Part shown: one piece after another, positions 51,690 to 60,758 of the stretch
How the letters are laid out: each line of letters starts with the position of its first letter
Numbering within the stretch: the stretch's first letter is position 1
Assembly: GCA_013822345.1 (NCBI GenBank)
Contig: PNKH01000010.1
Location: forward strand, 38,317 to 102,316
DNA: 64,000 bases
Reading direction: 5' to 3'
Source of the DNA: Isosphaera sp.
Lineage (GTDB): Bacteria; Planctomycetota; Planctomycetia; Gemmatales; Gemmataceae
Translations under genes and position numbers: made by a program
The notes under the pieces: model-generated
Database searches by the model: none
Seen by the model: only the letters and a program-made list of their open reading frames with translations
Told to the model about the DNA's origin: nothing

Positions 51690-52073
51690 ATGCCTCGGAT
51701 CCAGGGCGTCGACATCCCGCCGGACAAGCCGACCCACATCTCGCTGCGGTACATCCGCGGCCTCGGGCCGACCACGGCCCTGGAGGTGTGCGAGAAGCTG
51801 AACATCGACCCGCAGCGGCGCGCCAAGGAGCTGTCCGACGCCGAGGTGGCGCAGATCGCGGTGCTGCTCGACAAGGAATACCTGGTCGAGGGGCCGCTCC
51901 GCCGGACCGAGGGGTCGAACGTCGCCCGGCTGAAGGAGATCAAGTGCTACCGCGGCGAGCGGCACCGGCGGAACCTGCCGGTCCGCGGCCAGCGGAGTAA
52001 GACCAACGCCCGCACCCGCAAGGGCCCCCGCAAGACGGTCGCCGGGAAGAAGGGCGTGAAGGACCTGCGCTGA
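51690..52073 (+). CDS. rpsM: Ribosomal protein S13
   Basis: The protein is 127 aa, normal. Markers are MPRIQGVDIPPDKPTHISLR, RGLGPTTALEVC and RGQRSKTNARTRKGPRKTVA. S13 bridges the subunits. The start has no strong RBS. Confidence 0.95.
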   Translation: MPRIQGVDIPPDKPTHISLRYIRGLGPTTALEVCEKLNIDPQRRAKELSDAEVAQIAVLLDKEYLVEGPLRRTEGSNVARLKEIKCYRGERHRRNLPVRGQRSKTNARTRKGPRKTVAGKKGVKDLR

Positions 52074-52075
52074 CG

Positions 52076-52211
52076 CTGCCAGTTGCCAGTTGCCCGTCGC
52101 CAGTTGACGGGCTTCCGGCGCGGCGACGCCCCCCGAGTCACGTCGGACGTGGCCCGGGGGGGCGGCACTTTCGACCACCCACAACAACTGACCACTGGCG
52201 ACTGGCAAATG
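52076..52211. repeat. Imperfect inverted repeat, family F7, between rpsM and rpsK
   Basis: GCCAGTTGCCAGTTGCCCG on the left is answered by CAACTGACCACTGGCGACTG on the right. It runs into the ATG of rpsK (52209). Confidence 0.55.
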
Positions 52212-52589
52212 GCAAAAGGGAAGAAGAAGAAGGCCCGCCGCAACGTCAGCCGCGGGATCGCCCACGTGCAGAGCACGTTCAACAACACGATCGTCACCAT
52301 CACCGACACGAACGGCGACACCCTGTGCCACTCGTCCGGCGGGGCGGTCGGGTTCAAGGGGAGCCGCAAGAGCACCCCGTTCGCCGCCCAGCGGGCGGCC
52401 GAGGAGTGCGCCGCCAAGGCGTCGAAGTTCGGGGTGAAGGAGATCGAGGTGCGGGTGAAGGGCCCGGGCGCCGGCCGCGAGTCGGCCGTCACCGCCCTGC
52501 AGGCCGCCGGGCTGAACGTCAAGGCGATCGAGGACGTCACCCCGCTCCCGCACAACGGCTGCCGCCCGCCGAAGAAGCGGCGCGTCTGA
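52209..52589 (+). CDS. rpsK: Ribosomal protein S11
   Basis: The protein is 126 aa, normal. Markers are [39 protein letters not shown] (close variant) and PPKKRRV. The ATG at 52209 lies inside the end of the F7 repeat and lacks an RBS. S11 contacts the mRNA exit region. Confidence 0.94.
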   Translation: MAKGKKKKARRNVSRGIAHVQSTFNNTIVTITDTNGDTLCHSSGGAVGFKGSRKSTPFAAQRAAEECAAKASKFGVKEIEVRVKGPGAGRESAVTALQAAGLNVKAIEDVTPLPHNGCRPPKKRRV

Positions 52590-52593
52590 CGTA

Positions 52594-52738
52594 GTGGTCA
52601 GTGGTCAGTGGTCAGCGGTCAGCCGACCCCGAACAACCGGGGGGCGGGCCGCTGACCACGCTGTTGTTTGTGCGCACCCGATCCGACCCTGGGGTTCGCC
52701 GGGTTTCCCGCCTGACGACTGACGACTGGCGACTGATA
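52594..52738. repeat. Imperfect inverted repeat, family F8, between rpsK and rpsD
   Basis: TGGTCAGTGGTCAGTGGTCA on the left is answered by GACGACTGACGACTGGCGAC on the right. Related tandem copies stand before rplV (40129). 52739-52792 shows nothing further. Confidence 0.5.
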
Positions 52739-52792
52739 CCGGCCCGCCCCGCGGTGCCGAACCGACCCCTGGTTCCGAGTCCCGGTATCCAC

Positions 52793-53431
52793 ATGGCCCG
52801 TAACGTCGACCCCGTCTGCAGGATGTGCCGGCGGGAGCAGATGAAGTTGTTCCTCAAGGGGGAGCGGTGCTTCAGCCCGAAGTGCCCGATCGACCGGGAG
52901 CGGCCGCCGCCCGGGATGCACGGGCTGCGGCGGAGCAAGACGTCCGAGTACGGGCTGCGGCTCCGCGAGAAGCAGAAGTTGAAGCGGTTCTACGGGGTCC
53001 TCGAGGCCCAGTTCCGCCGGTACTACGCGCTCGCCACCAAGACCGTCGGGAACACCGGCGAGCAACTCCTCTCGATTCTCGAGCGGCGGCTGGATAACGT
53101 CGTCCACCGGCTCGGGCTGGCCGTCAACCGGAACGCCGCCCGGCAGCTCGTCAACCACGGGCACGTCCTGGTCAACGGCCGGAAGTGCGACATCCCGAGC
53201 ATGCTGCTGAAGCCGAACGACGTGGTGAAGGTGAAGGCGAAGGAGAACAGCCTGAAGATGGCCCGCGAGGGGCTGCAGAAGAACCTCGTCCGGGTGCCGG
53301 ACTTCCTGGAGATGACCGGCGGGCCGGAGCAGCCGGAGGGGCGGATGACCCGGATGCCGAACCGCCAGGACGTGGACGAGCGGATCACCGACATCCGCGA
53401 GCAGCTGATCATCGAGATCGCCACGCGGTGA
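52793..53431 (+). CDS. rpsD: Ribosomal protein S4, zinc form
   Basis: The protein is 212 aa. Cysteines C9, C12, C26 and C31 at the N-terminus indicate the zinc-binding form. The S4 domain has NVVHRLGLAVNRNAARQLVN and HGHVLVNGRKCDIPS. S4 is an early assembly protein and translational repressor. No strong RBS. Confidence 0.95.
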   Translation: MARNVDPVCRMCRREQMKLFLKGERCFSPKCPIDRERPPPGMHGLRRSKTSEYGLRLREKQKLKRFYGVLEAQFRRYYALATKTVGNTGEQLLSILERRLDNVVHRLGLAVNRNAARQLVNHGHVLVNGRKCDIPSMLLKPNDVVKVKAKENSLKMAREGLQKNLVRVPDFLEMTGGPEQPEGRMTRMPNRQDVDERITDIREQLIIEIATR

Positions 53432-53434
53432 GTC

Positions 53435-53553
53435 GGCGAACGGCCACGCGTGAGCGGGCCGAGAACGCCACCCCGCCCGGGGCGTGACGGGGGCGACGGG
53501 TTGCCGCCCGACCCGCGTCGGTTCCTCGGCCCGCTCACGCGTGGCCGTTCGCC
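53435..53553. repeat. Perfect 29-bp inverted repeat between rpsD and rpoA
   Basis: Arms 53435-53463 and 53525-53553 pair perfectly around a 61-nt loop. The arm GGCGAACGGCCACGCGTGAG starts 3 nt after the rpsD stop. The remaining 53554-53662 ends with a G-rich site for rpoA. Confidence 0.75.
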
Positions 53554-53662
53554 AAGTCCCGGCCGCGGCCGCCGGGGGTTCGTCTCACGACACGCCGTCT
53601 GGTTCGTCCGCCCCGCAGGTCGCGCGGGGTGGGCGGAAAGCCGACGGCCGGGGGGGTTACTC

Positions 53663-54670
53663 ATGCGGGTGCGCTGGCGCGGGCTGGAGCTGCCGAACCG
53701 GCTCCACGCGGACCGGAACGGGCTGACCGACACGTACGGGAAGTTCTACGCCGAGCCGTTCGAGCGCGGGTTCGGGATGACCATCGGCAACAGCCTCCGG
53801 CGGGTGCTGCTGTCGAGCCTGGAGGGGAGCGCGATCACCCGGGTCAAGATCCAGGGGATCCAGCACGAGATCTCGACCATCACCGGGGTGGTCGAGGACG
53901 CCACCGACATCATCCTGAACGTCAAGTCGCTGGTGGTGAAGAACCTGTCCGACCAGCCGAAGGTGATCCGGATCCAGAAGCACGAGGCCGGGCCGGTCCG
54001 CGGGGCGGACATCGAGCACGACGAGACGGTCCAGGTGATCAACCCGGAGCACCACCTGGCCACCCTCACCAGCGACGTCCCGTTCGTCGTCGAGATGACG
54101 GTCGAGAACGGCCGCGGGTACCGGACCGCCGAGGAGAACGCCGGCCGGGAGCGGGAGATCGGGGTGATCCCGGTGGACAGCAGCTTCTCCCCGGTGGTGC
54201 GGGTGAAGTACGACATCGAGGAGACCCGGGTCGGGCAGAAGACGAACTACGACCGGCTGGTGATGGAGATCTGGACGAACGGCACGATCGGGCCGCAGAT
54301 GGCGCTGGTCGAGGCGGCGAAGATCCTGCGGAAGCACCTGAACCCGTTCGTCCAGTACACCGAGCCGGGGCCGGAGGTGCCGCTGGACGAGCCGATCGAG
54401 ATCGGGTCGGCCCGCCCCGCCACCGACGCGGTGGACGCCGACCTGGAGGGGAAGCTGAACATGAGCCTGGCCGAGCTGGAGCTGTCGGTCCGGGCGACGA
54501 ACTGTCTGGAGACGGAGGGGATCCAGACCGTCCGCGACCTGGTCATGCGGACCCCGGACGAGCTCCTCGAGGTGCGGAACTTCGGGGACACCACCCTCCG
54601 CGAGGTCCAGGCCAAGCTGTCCGAGCGCGGCCTGTCCCTCGGCATGCGGATCCCGCCGCGCCGCGGCTGA
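53663..54670 (+). CDS. rpoA: RNA polymerase alpha subunit
   Basis: The protein is 335 aa from the ATG at 53663, with a G-run upstream. N-terminal dimerisation motifs ([20 protein letters not shown] and [13 protein letters not shown]) and the C-terminal domain ([35 protein letters not shown]) are normal. It assembles RNA polymerase and contacts upstream promoter DNA and activators. Confidence 0.96.
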   Translation: MRVRWRGLELPNRLHADRNGLTDTYGKFYAEPFERGFGMTIGNSLRRVLLSSLEGSAITRVKIQGIQHEISTITGVVEDATDIILNVKSLVVKNLSDQPKVIRIQKHEAGPVRGADIEHDETVQVINPEHHLATLTSDVPFVVEMTVENGRGYRTAEENAGREREIGVIPVDSSFSPVVRVKYDIEETRVGQKTNYDRLVMEIWTNGTIGPQMALVEAAKILRKHLNPFVQYTEPGPEVPLDEPIEIGSARPATDAVDADLEGKLNMSLAELELSVRATNCLETEGIQTVRDLVMRTPDELLEVRNFGDTTLREVQAKLSERGLSLGMRIPPRRG

Positions 54671-54680
54671 GCCGCGCGTC

Positions 54681-54748
54681 GCCGGGCCGCCACGGAGGGC
54701 GGCCCCTACCAGACCTCCGGTAGGGGCCGCCCTCCGTGGCGGCCCGGC
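54681..54748. repeat. Perfect 30-bp inverted repeat between rpoA and rplQ
   Basis: Arms 54681-54710 and 54719-54748 pair perfectly around an 8-nt loop. Located 10 nt after the rpoA stop. Confidence 0.75.
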
Positions 54749-54814
54749 AGTATCCCCCGCGTCCCTTGGCACGGCGCGGGGTTCTTACCCGACCCTCGAC
54801 CCCCGAGATACGCC

Positions 54815-55396
54815 ATGCGCCACCGCAAAGCCGGCCGCCACCTGAACCGCACCCCGGACCACCGCCGGAGCCTGTTCCGGAACCTCGCCCGGGCCCTGTT
54901 CACCCACGAGTCGATCCGCACTACCGTCCCGAAGGCGAAGGAGCTGCGGCCGTTCGCCGAGCGGCTCATCACCCTGGCGAAGAAGGCGGACGCGGTGGTG
55001 AAGGGGGTCGGGCCGGAGAACGAGAAGCTGGACGAGAAGGCCCGGGCGGTCAAGGCCCTGCACTACCGCCGGCAGGCGATGGCCCTGCTCGGCCCGGTCC
55101 ACGGGACCGGGATCTGGGATAAGAAGGACGCCCCGGTCGCCGGGGACACGGTGCTGAAGAAGCTGTTCCGGGACATCGGCCCGCGGTACGCGGACCGGCC
55201 GGGCGGGTACACCCGGGTGCTGAAGGAGCACTACCGGCGGCTCGGGGACGCCGGGGAGACGGCGGTGATCGAGCTGCTGAAGGCGGGCGAGAAGAAGGTG
55301 CGGGTGAAGGAGCGTCGGCCGGCCCCGGCCCCCGCCCCGGCCCCGGCCGCCCCGGAGCCGGCCACGGCCCCCGAGACCCCGCCGGCGACGACCTGA
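54815..55396 (+). CDS. rplQ: Ribosomal protein L17 with C-terminal extension
   Basis: The protein is 193 aa; the L17 core is about 120 aa. Core markers are MRHRKAGRHLNRTPDHRRSL, THESIRTTVPKAKELRPFAE and GGYTRVLKEHYRRLGD. The last 40 residues are Pro/Ala-rich. It ends the ribosomal cluster. Confidence 0.93.
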   Translation: MRHRKAGRHLNRTPDHRRSLFRNLARALFTHESIRTTVPKAKELRPFAERLITLAKKADAVVKGVGPENEKLDEKARAVKALHYRRQAMALLGPVHGTGIWDKKDAPVAGDTVLKKLFRDIGPRYADRPGGYTRVLKEHYRRLGDAGETAVIELLKAGEKKVRVKERRPAPAPAPAPAAPEPATAPETPPATT

Positions 55397-55499
55397 CACC
55401 GGACGACGGACGGCCCCGGCTCGCCCCGTTTTCGGTTGCCCGCCCGCCGCCCGTCGGGTGTAATCGCGGGGACGAGTCCGCGGTCGCCCGGAGGTGGGG

Positions 55500-57878
55500 A
55501 TGAACGCTCGCGCCTGGACCGTGCTGGTGGTCGGGGTGCTCGTCCTGACCGGCGCCTTCGGGTGGCTGGCGAACGGGCTGAAGGAGCGCCGCCGGGCGCA
55601 ACTCTTCGGCGGCGGGCCGCGGGACACCCCGGAGCTGCGGCGGGAGCGGGAGGAGAACCGGCGGGAGGCGGCGGCGGTGTTCAACGCCCCGGTCGAGCCG
55701 TCGGGGGAGGAGGCCGGCGAGTTCGCCCGGGTGCTGGCCCGGTTCAGCGACGCGGTCCGGGACCGGGACGCGGACGCGATGACCGGGCTGTTCGCCCCGG
55801 ACCGGGTGCTAGACGAGGTGGCCCGCCAGGCTGGCGGGGGGGTCCCGGTGGCGTCGGACCCCGGGTTCCGGGCGGGGTTCACCAGCGGGTTCCGGGCGGG
55901 GGCCCAGGGGATCGTGTCCAACCCGCTGTTCCGGTGGGACTCGACCGCCGTCCGCCGGGTCCGGTGGGCGGCCGACGGGTCCGAGGCGGTGGTCGTCGCC
56001 GCCCACCGGCGGCGGGCGGAGGTGGGCGGGGAGCCGGTCCAGCTGACCATCAAGGCGCGGTGGTGGTTCGTCCGCCGGGGCGGGGCGTGGCGGGTGTACG
56101 ACTTCGAGGACCTGGACGGCGGGGTCCGGCTGACGGCCGGCATGGCCGCCCTGTTCGCCCCCGCCTTCCGGGACCGGCTCCCGCAGATCCAGGGGGCGGT
56201 GGCCGGGCTGCGGGACGCCCAGGCCGCACTCCTGGACGGCGACCTGGACGCGGTCGAGGCCGGGCTGGCCCGGGTCCGGACCGCCGACCTGCCCGCCGCC
56301 CTGGACGCCGTGGTCACCTTCCTGGAGGCGGCCGCCCGGCTCGGGCGGGGCGACCCGGACGGGGCCCTGAAGGCCCTCGACCGGGCCGGGGAACTGAACC
56401 CGGACATGCCCGGCCGGCACGCCCTGCGCGCGGCCGCCCTGAACGCCACCGGGGACCACGCCGGGGCGCTGGCGGCCGCCGACCTGTACGTCTCCCAGCT
56501 CGGCCCGGACGCGGACGTCGACGTCCACCGGGGGGTCGCCCTGTCGTGGCTGAACCGGGCCGAGGAGGCGGCAGCCGCGTTCCGCCGGGCCCTGGACGAC
56601 GACCCGGACTCGAAGGACGCCCTGAACGGCCTCCGGTCCGTCCTGCCGGACGGGGGGAAGGCCGAGCTGGCCGACCGGCTGGCCCGGGCCCCGTCGGCCG
56701 GCAGGGTGTTCGACGACCTGGTCCGGGCGGCCCGGGCCGACAACGACGAGGAGGCGGTGAAGGCCCTGGAGCGGGGGCTGCGGAAGGCCCTCCCGGCCGA
56801 CCCCCGCGGGGTGTCCGCCGCCGTCCGCCGGCTGGTCGAGGCCAAGTCCTACCCCGAGGCCGCGGCCGAGCTGAAGGCCGGGCTCGGGGCCGTCGCCGCG
56901 GCCGACCGGCGGCAGGTGCTGGTCGCGTACCTGTACGCCATGATCGCGGCGGACCGCCCGCTCGACGCCTACGCCGCCGTCCCCGCCGCCGACGCCGCGG
57001 CCGCGTTCCGCACCCTGGCCGGGGAGCTGGACGACTCCCTGGAGGAGTTCGACCCGGCCGACCCGCCGCCCGCGGCGGCCCAACTGCGGGAGCTGATCGC
57101 GGCCCACCGGAAGCGGGCCCCGAAGGACGCGTGGCTCGGGTTCTACGAGGCCGCCCTGCTCCAGTACGAGGGGCAGTACGAGAAGGCCGAGCGGGGGTTC
57201 GCCGCCGCCGAGGCCGCGTACCGGAAGGCCCCCGCCCCGCCGCCGGCCGGCGGGAAGGACTGGGAGGCGGACCAGTTCCGGTTCCGCCGGGTCCGGTGCC
57301 TGTACCAGGCGAAGCAGGGGCTGAAGGCGTACGCCGAGGTCGGCCCGGCCGCCGACACGTTCGAGCAGCTCGCCCACGCCTACGAGAACGACAACGACGC
57401 GGCCGGCCTGGGGGCGCTGGTCGCCGCCCACCGGAAGCGGTCCCCGGACGACGCCACCCTGGGGTACTGGGCGGCGGCGCTGGCGTACCTGGAGGCGGAC
57501 TACGGCCGGGCGGCGGACGGGTTCGCGGCGTTCCTGAAGGCGGCCGGGGAGAAGGAGCCGCGGCGGTGGTCGGCGACCGACCGATGCGTCCGTGGGTACC
57601 TGCGGGCGGGGAAGCCGGCGAAGGCCCGGGCGGCGGTGGCCGAGATCGGCGCGGACCGGGTCGGGCCGGGGCTGCGGGTGGCGGTCACCCTGGCCGACGG
57701 GAAGGAGGCGGAGGCGGACGAGCTGCTGGCGGAGCTGGCGAAGGACCCGCGGGGCGGGTTCGGGTTCGTGTACTACGACGAGGACTTCGCCCGGCTGGTG
57801 GCCCGGCCGGAGTTCGCGGCCCTGCGGAAGAAGTACCCGGACCCGCGGCCGGCGAAGCCGGCCGGCCCGGTCGGGTGA
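55500..57878 (+). CDS. Membrane-anchored protein with TPR-like helical repeats
   Basis: The protein is 792 aa from the ATG at 55500, with GGAGGTGGGG upstream. One N-terminal membrane helix (WTVLVVGVLVLTGAFGWLAN) is followed by a domain to about residue 200 with an NTF2-like flavour (FARVLARFSDAVRDRDADAM, WWFVRRGGAWRVYDFEDLD), then about 580 residues of helical repeats with Ala/Leu-rich TPR-like pattern (DPDGALKALDRAGELNPDMP). It likely scaffolds proteins at the membrane. Function unknown. Confidence 0.7.
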   Translation: MNARAWTVLVVGVLVLTGAFGWLANGLKERRRAQLFGGGPRDTPELRREREENRREAAAVFNAPVEPSGEEAGEFARVLARFSDAVRDRDADAMTGLFAPDRVLDEVARQAGGGVPVASDPGFRAGFTSGFRAGAQGIVSNPLFRWDSTAVRRVRWAADGSEAVVVAAHRRRAEVGGEPVQLTIKARWWFVRRGGAWRVYDFEDLDGGVRLTAGMAALFAPAFRDRLPQIQGAVAGLRDAQAALLDGDLDAVEAGLARVRTADLPAALDAVVTFLEAAARLGRGDPDGALKALDRAGELNPDMPGRHALRAAALNATGDHAGALAAADLYVSQLGPDADVDVHRGVALSWLNRAEEAAAAFRRALDDDPDSKDALNGLRSVLPDGGKAELADRLARAPSAGRVFDDLVRAARADNDEEAVKALERGLRKALPADPRGVSAAVRRLVEAKSYPEAAAELKAGLGAVAAADRRQVLVAYLYAMIAADRPLDAYAAVPAADAAAAFRTLAGELDDSLEEFDPADPPPAAAQLRELIAAHRKRAPKDAWLGFYEAALLQYEGQYEKAERGFAAAEAAYRKAPAPPPAGGKDWEADQFRFRRVRCLYQAKQGLKAYAEVGPAADTFEQLAHAYENDNDAAGLGALVAAHRKRSPDDATLGYWAAALAYLEADYGRAADGFAAFLKAAGEKEPRRWSATDRCVRGYLRAGKPAKARAAVAEIGADRVGPGLRVAVTLADGKEAEADELLAELAKDPRGGFGFVYYDEDFARLVARPEFAALRKKYPDPRPAKPAGPVG

Positions 57879-57891
57879 GTAGAATTCGGTC

Positions 57892-58773
57892 ATGACCGAC
57901 GAGGACGCGCTGCTGGCGGCGATCGCCGCCGCCCCGGCCGAGGACACCCCCCGCCTGGTGTACGCCGACTGGTTGGACGAGCACGACCGGCCGATCCGGG
58001 CGGAGTTCGTCCGGCTGCAGGTGGACATCGCCCGGAAGCAGGACGCGCTGACCCGAGCGGAGCTGGACCGGCACGTCGCCTTGTTCGAGCGGCAGCAGGA
58101 GTTGTTGGACCACCACCGCGACGAGTTGCTCGGCCCACTCGCGGCGCTGCCGGCGGAGGTGGAAGTCGAGTTCGACCGCGGGTTCGTGTCGCGCGTGGAA
58201 CTCCCGGTCGATGCGTTCCTGGTGCACGCCGGGTCGCTGGCGACCGCGACCCCGCTCCCGGCGGTCGGCGTGCACTCCGTCACCGCCCGGTTGACGGACT
58301 TCGTGGCCTCCCCGTACCTCCACTGCGTCCGGCGACTCCGGGCCTGGTCCGCCGCGTTCGCAGCCTTCCCCGGGGTGCTCTGGCCGGCGGCCGAGGGGTT
58401 TGCCGCGGCCGCCGCCCGGCTGTCGGCGCTCGAGGTGTTGGATCTCGAAGGGTGCGGGCTGAACAACCTGGCGGCGACCGACCTGCCACGTCCCGTCTCC
58501 CTCCCCGGCCTCGCCGACCTCGACCTGTCGAACAACGAGATCACCGACGCCGGGGTGGTCTACCTCCTCGACTCCCCGCTGCCGCGGCAGTTGAAGCGGC
58601 TGATCCTCGGCGGGAACCCGATCGGCGACCAGGGGGCGATCGAGCTGGCGGACCGGTGGCCGAAGGGGGCCGCCGACCGGCTCGAGTACCTGAACCTGCG
58701 GTTCACCAACATCGGGCCGCCCGGGCACCAGGCCCTGCTCGCCCGGTTCGGCGGGCGGATCGACCTGTTCTGA
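57892..58773 (+). CDS. TIGR02996-type protein with leucine-rich repeats
   Basis: The protein is 293 aa. The N-terminus DEDALLAAIAAAPAEDTPRL with YADWLDEHD is the repeat-companion domain TIGR02996 found in Gemmataceae. The C-terminus has leucine-rich repeats (LEVLDLEGCGLNNL, LADLDLSNNEITDAGVVYLL, YLNLRFTNIGPPG). The family is expanded in this lineage and its role is unknown. It lies 13 nt after the TPR-like gene. Confidence 0.88.
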   Translation: MTDEDALLAAIAAAPAEDTPRLVYADWLDEHDRPIRAEFVRLQVDIARKQDALTRAELDRHVALFERQQELLDHHRDELLGPLAALPAEVEVEFDRGFVSRVELPVDAFLVHAGSLATATPLPAVGVHSVTARLTDFVASPYLHCVRRLRAWSAAFAAFPGVLWPAAEGFAAAAARLSALEVLDLEGCGLNNLAATDLPRPVSLPGLADLDLSNNEITDAGVVYLLDSPLPRQLKRLILGGNPIGDQGAIELADRWPKGAADRLEYLNLRFTNIGPPGHQALLARFGGRIDLF

Positions 58774-58806
58774 CGTGCGTCCGCCCGCAGGGCGGGTCTT
58801 GGTCTT

Positions 58807-58831
58807 CACCTCTCCCCAACGGGGAGAGGTG
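58807..58831. terminator. Perfect 11-bp hairpin after the TIGR02996 gene
   Basis: CACCTCTCCCC and GGGGAGAGGTG flank an AAC loop. No T-tract follows, so it is a candidate only. The rest of the gap to pfaD (58832-58981) has no recognised feature. Confidence 0.45.
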
Positions 58832-58981
58832 GGGGCCGTGCGGCCCTCCTTAACCGACCGACCCGCGGGGCGGTCGGACGCTACTTCGAAGCGGCGCTAA
58901 CCCGCGGGCCCGTTGACGGTTCCGGCGCGATCCGTATCTCAACCTGTCATTGCTTCGCCCCGGGCGCCCGCACCACCGACG

Positions 58982-60598
58982 ATGACCCCACCGGCCGGCC
59001 AACCCCCGACCCCCGCCCCGCCCGGGTCCTGGTCCCCCGCCGGGCACGCCCCCGCCGACCTCCGCACCGCCCTCGCCGACCTCCACGCCCCCGTCGCCGT
59101 CGTCCGCACCGACCACGGGCTCGCCGCCGCCCGCGACGGGACCGTCACCCTCGGCCCGGTCGTGCCGGGGTCCGTCCCGGTCGTCGCCTACCTCCCGCCG
59201 CTCACCCCCGACCGCCTCGGCGACCCGGGGTTCGTCCGCGACCACGGCCTGAAATACCCGTACATGACCGGGGCGATGGCCAACGGGATCGGGTCGGTCG
59301 AGGTCGTGGAGGCGATGGGCCGGGCCGGGATGCTCGGCAGCTTCGGGGCCGCCGGGCTGTCGCTGGAGCGGATCGGCCAGGCGGTCGACCGCCTCCGCGC
59401 AACCCCCGGCCGGCCGTACGCCGTCAACCTGATTCACAGCCCGAACGAGTCGGCCCACGAGATGGGGACGGCCGAGTTGTTCCTGAAGCGCGGGGTGAAG
59501 CTCGTCGAGGCGTCCGCGTACCTCGACCTGACGCCGGCGGTCGTCCGGTACCGGGTCGCCGGGTTCACCGACCACGGGCCGGCGAACCGGGTGATCGCCA
59601 AGGTGTCGCGGGTCGAGGTGGCGACGAAGTTCCTCAGCCCGCCGCCGGACCGCATCCTCAGAGAACTGGTGTCGGCCGGGCATGTCACCGCCCGGCAGGC
59701 CGAACTCGCGGCCCGGTTCCCGGTCGCCGACGACCTGACCGCCGAGGCCGACAGCGGCGGGCACACCGACAACCGCCCGGCGATCACCCTGCTGCCGACG
59801 CTGCTCGCCCTCCGCGACCGCCTCCAGCGGCAGTTCAACTACCCGACCGCGCCGCGCGTAGGATTGGCCGGCGGGATCGCGACGCCCGCCGGGGTGGCGG
59901 CGGCGTTCGCGATGGGGGCCGCCTACGTCGTCACCGGGAGCGTCAACCAGGCGTGCGTCGAGTCGGGGAGTTCGCCGGCGGTGCGGAAGATGTTGGCCGA
60001 GGCGGGCCAGGCGGACGTGGCGATGGCCCCGGCCGCGGACATGTTCGAGATGGGGGTGAAGGTGCAGGTGCTGAAGCGCGGCACCATGTTCCCGATGCGG
60101 GCGGCGAAGCTGTACGAGCTGTACAAGAGTTTCCCGTCCTGGGAGGCGATCCCGGAGGCGGACCGCGTCCAGGTGGAGAAGACGTACTTCAAGGCCACGT
60201 TCGCCGACGTGTGGGGGCAGACCGAGGCGTTCTTCCGGCGGCGTGACCCGGGCCAGTTGCCGCGGGCGGAGGCCGACCCGCGGCACCGGATGGCCCTGGT
60301 GTTCCGCTGGTACCTGGGGCTGTCGAGCCGGTGGGCGAACGCCGGGGAGCCGGGGCGGCAGCTCGACTACCAGGTGTGGTGCGGGCCGGCGATGGGGGCG
60401 TTCAACGAGTGGGCGAAGGGTTCGCCGCTGGAGGCCCCCGAGAACCGCACCGTGGTCGGGGTCGCCCACAACCTCCTGTACGGGGCGTGCGTGCTGCTCC
60501 GCCGGCAGGCGCTCCGCCAGGCCGGGGTGGAGGTGCCGGACGAGTTCTTCCCGGCCGGGCCGCTGCCGGCGGGCGAGGCGGCGAGGCGGTTGGTGTGA
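58982..60598 (+). CDS. pfaD: PfaD-type enoyl reductase of PUFA/polyketide synthesis
   Basis: The protein is 538 aa from the ATG at 58982. PfaD is the trans-acting FMN-dependent enoyl reductase of polyunsaturated fatty acid synthases. Visible features are the YMTGAMANGIGSVEVVEAMG start of the nitropropane-dioxygenase-like fold, NLIHSPNESAHEMGTAELFL, VTGSVNQACVESGSSPAVRK and a FEMGVKVQVLKRGTMFPMRA block. The PfaA-like gene follows, so the two belong to one pathway. The first 30 residues are Pro-rich. Confidence 0.92.
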   Translation: MTPPAGQPPTPAPPGSWSPAGHAPADLRTALADLHAPVAVVRTDHGLAAARDGTVTLGPVVPGSVPVVAYLPPLTPDRLGDPGFVRDHGLKYPYMTGAMANGIGSVEVVEAMGRAGMLGSFGAAGLSLERIGQAVDRLRATPGRPYAVNLIHSPNESAHEMGTAELFLKRGVKLVEASAYLDLTPAVVRYRVAGFTDHGPANRVIAKVSRVEVATKFLSPPPDRILRELVSAGHVTARQAELAARFPVADDLTAEADSGGHTDNRPAITLLPTLLALRDRLQRQFNYPTAPRVGLAGGIATPAGVAAAFAMGAAYVVTGSVNQACVESGSSPAVRKMLAEAGQADVAMAPAADMFEMGVKVQVLKRGTMFPMRAAKLYELYKSFPSWEAIPEADRVQVEKTYFKATFADVWGQTEAFFRRRDPGQLPRAEADPRHRMALVFRWYLGLSSRWANAGEPGRQLDYQVWCGPAMGAFNEWAKGSPLEAPENRTVVGVAHNLLYGACVLLRRQALRQAGVEVPDEFFPAGPLPAGEAARRLV

Positions 60599-60603
60599 AT
60601 CGG

Positions 60604-60745
60604 GTAGGGTGGGCCGAGCCCGGCTTTGCGGGCGAGTCCCACCGGGGCTGAAGAGGTGGGACTCGCCGGCGAGGCGCCGGCTCGGCCCACCACCGCCGAT
60701 GTCTGGTGGGACTCACCGGCGAAGCGCCGGCTCGGCCCACCCTAC
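60604..60745. repeat. Inverted repeat with doubled right arm, family F1 variant
   Basis: Left arm 60604-60643 can pair with either 60655-60691 or 60705-60745. The arms resemble 47227-47323. Two alternative stems could form, a switch-like arrangement, or the second arm is a duplication. It fills the gap between pfaD and the PfaA-like gene, ending 13 nt before the ATG. Confidence 0.75.
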
Positions 60746-60758
60746 ACGAACGGGTGCG

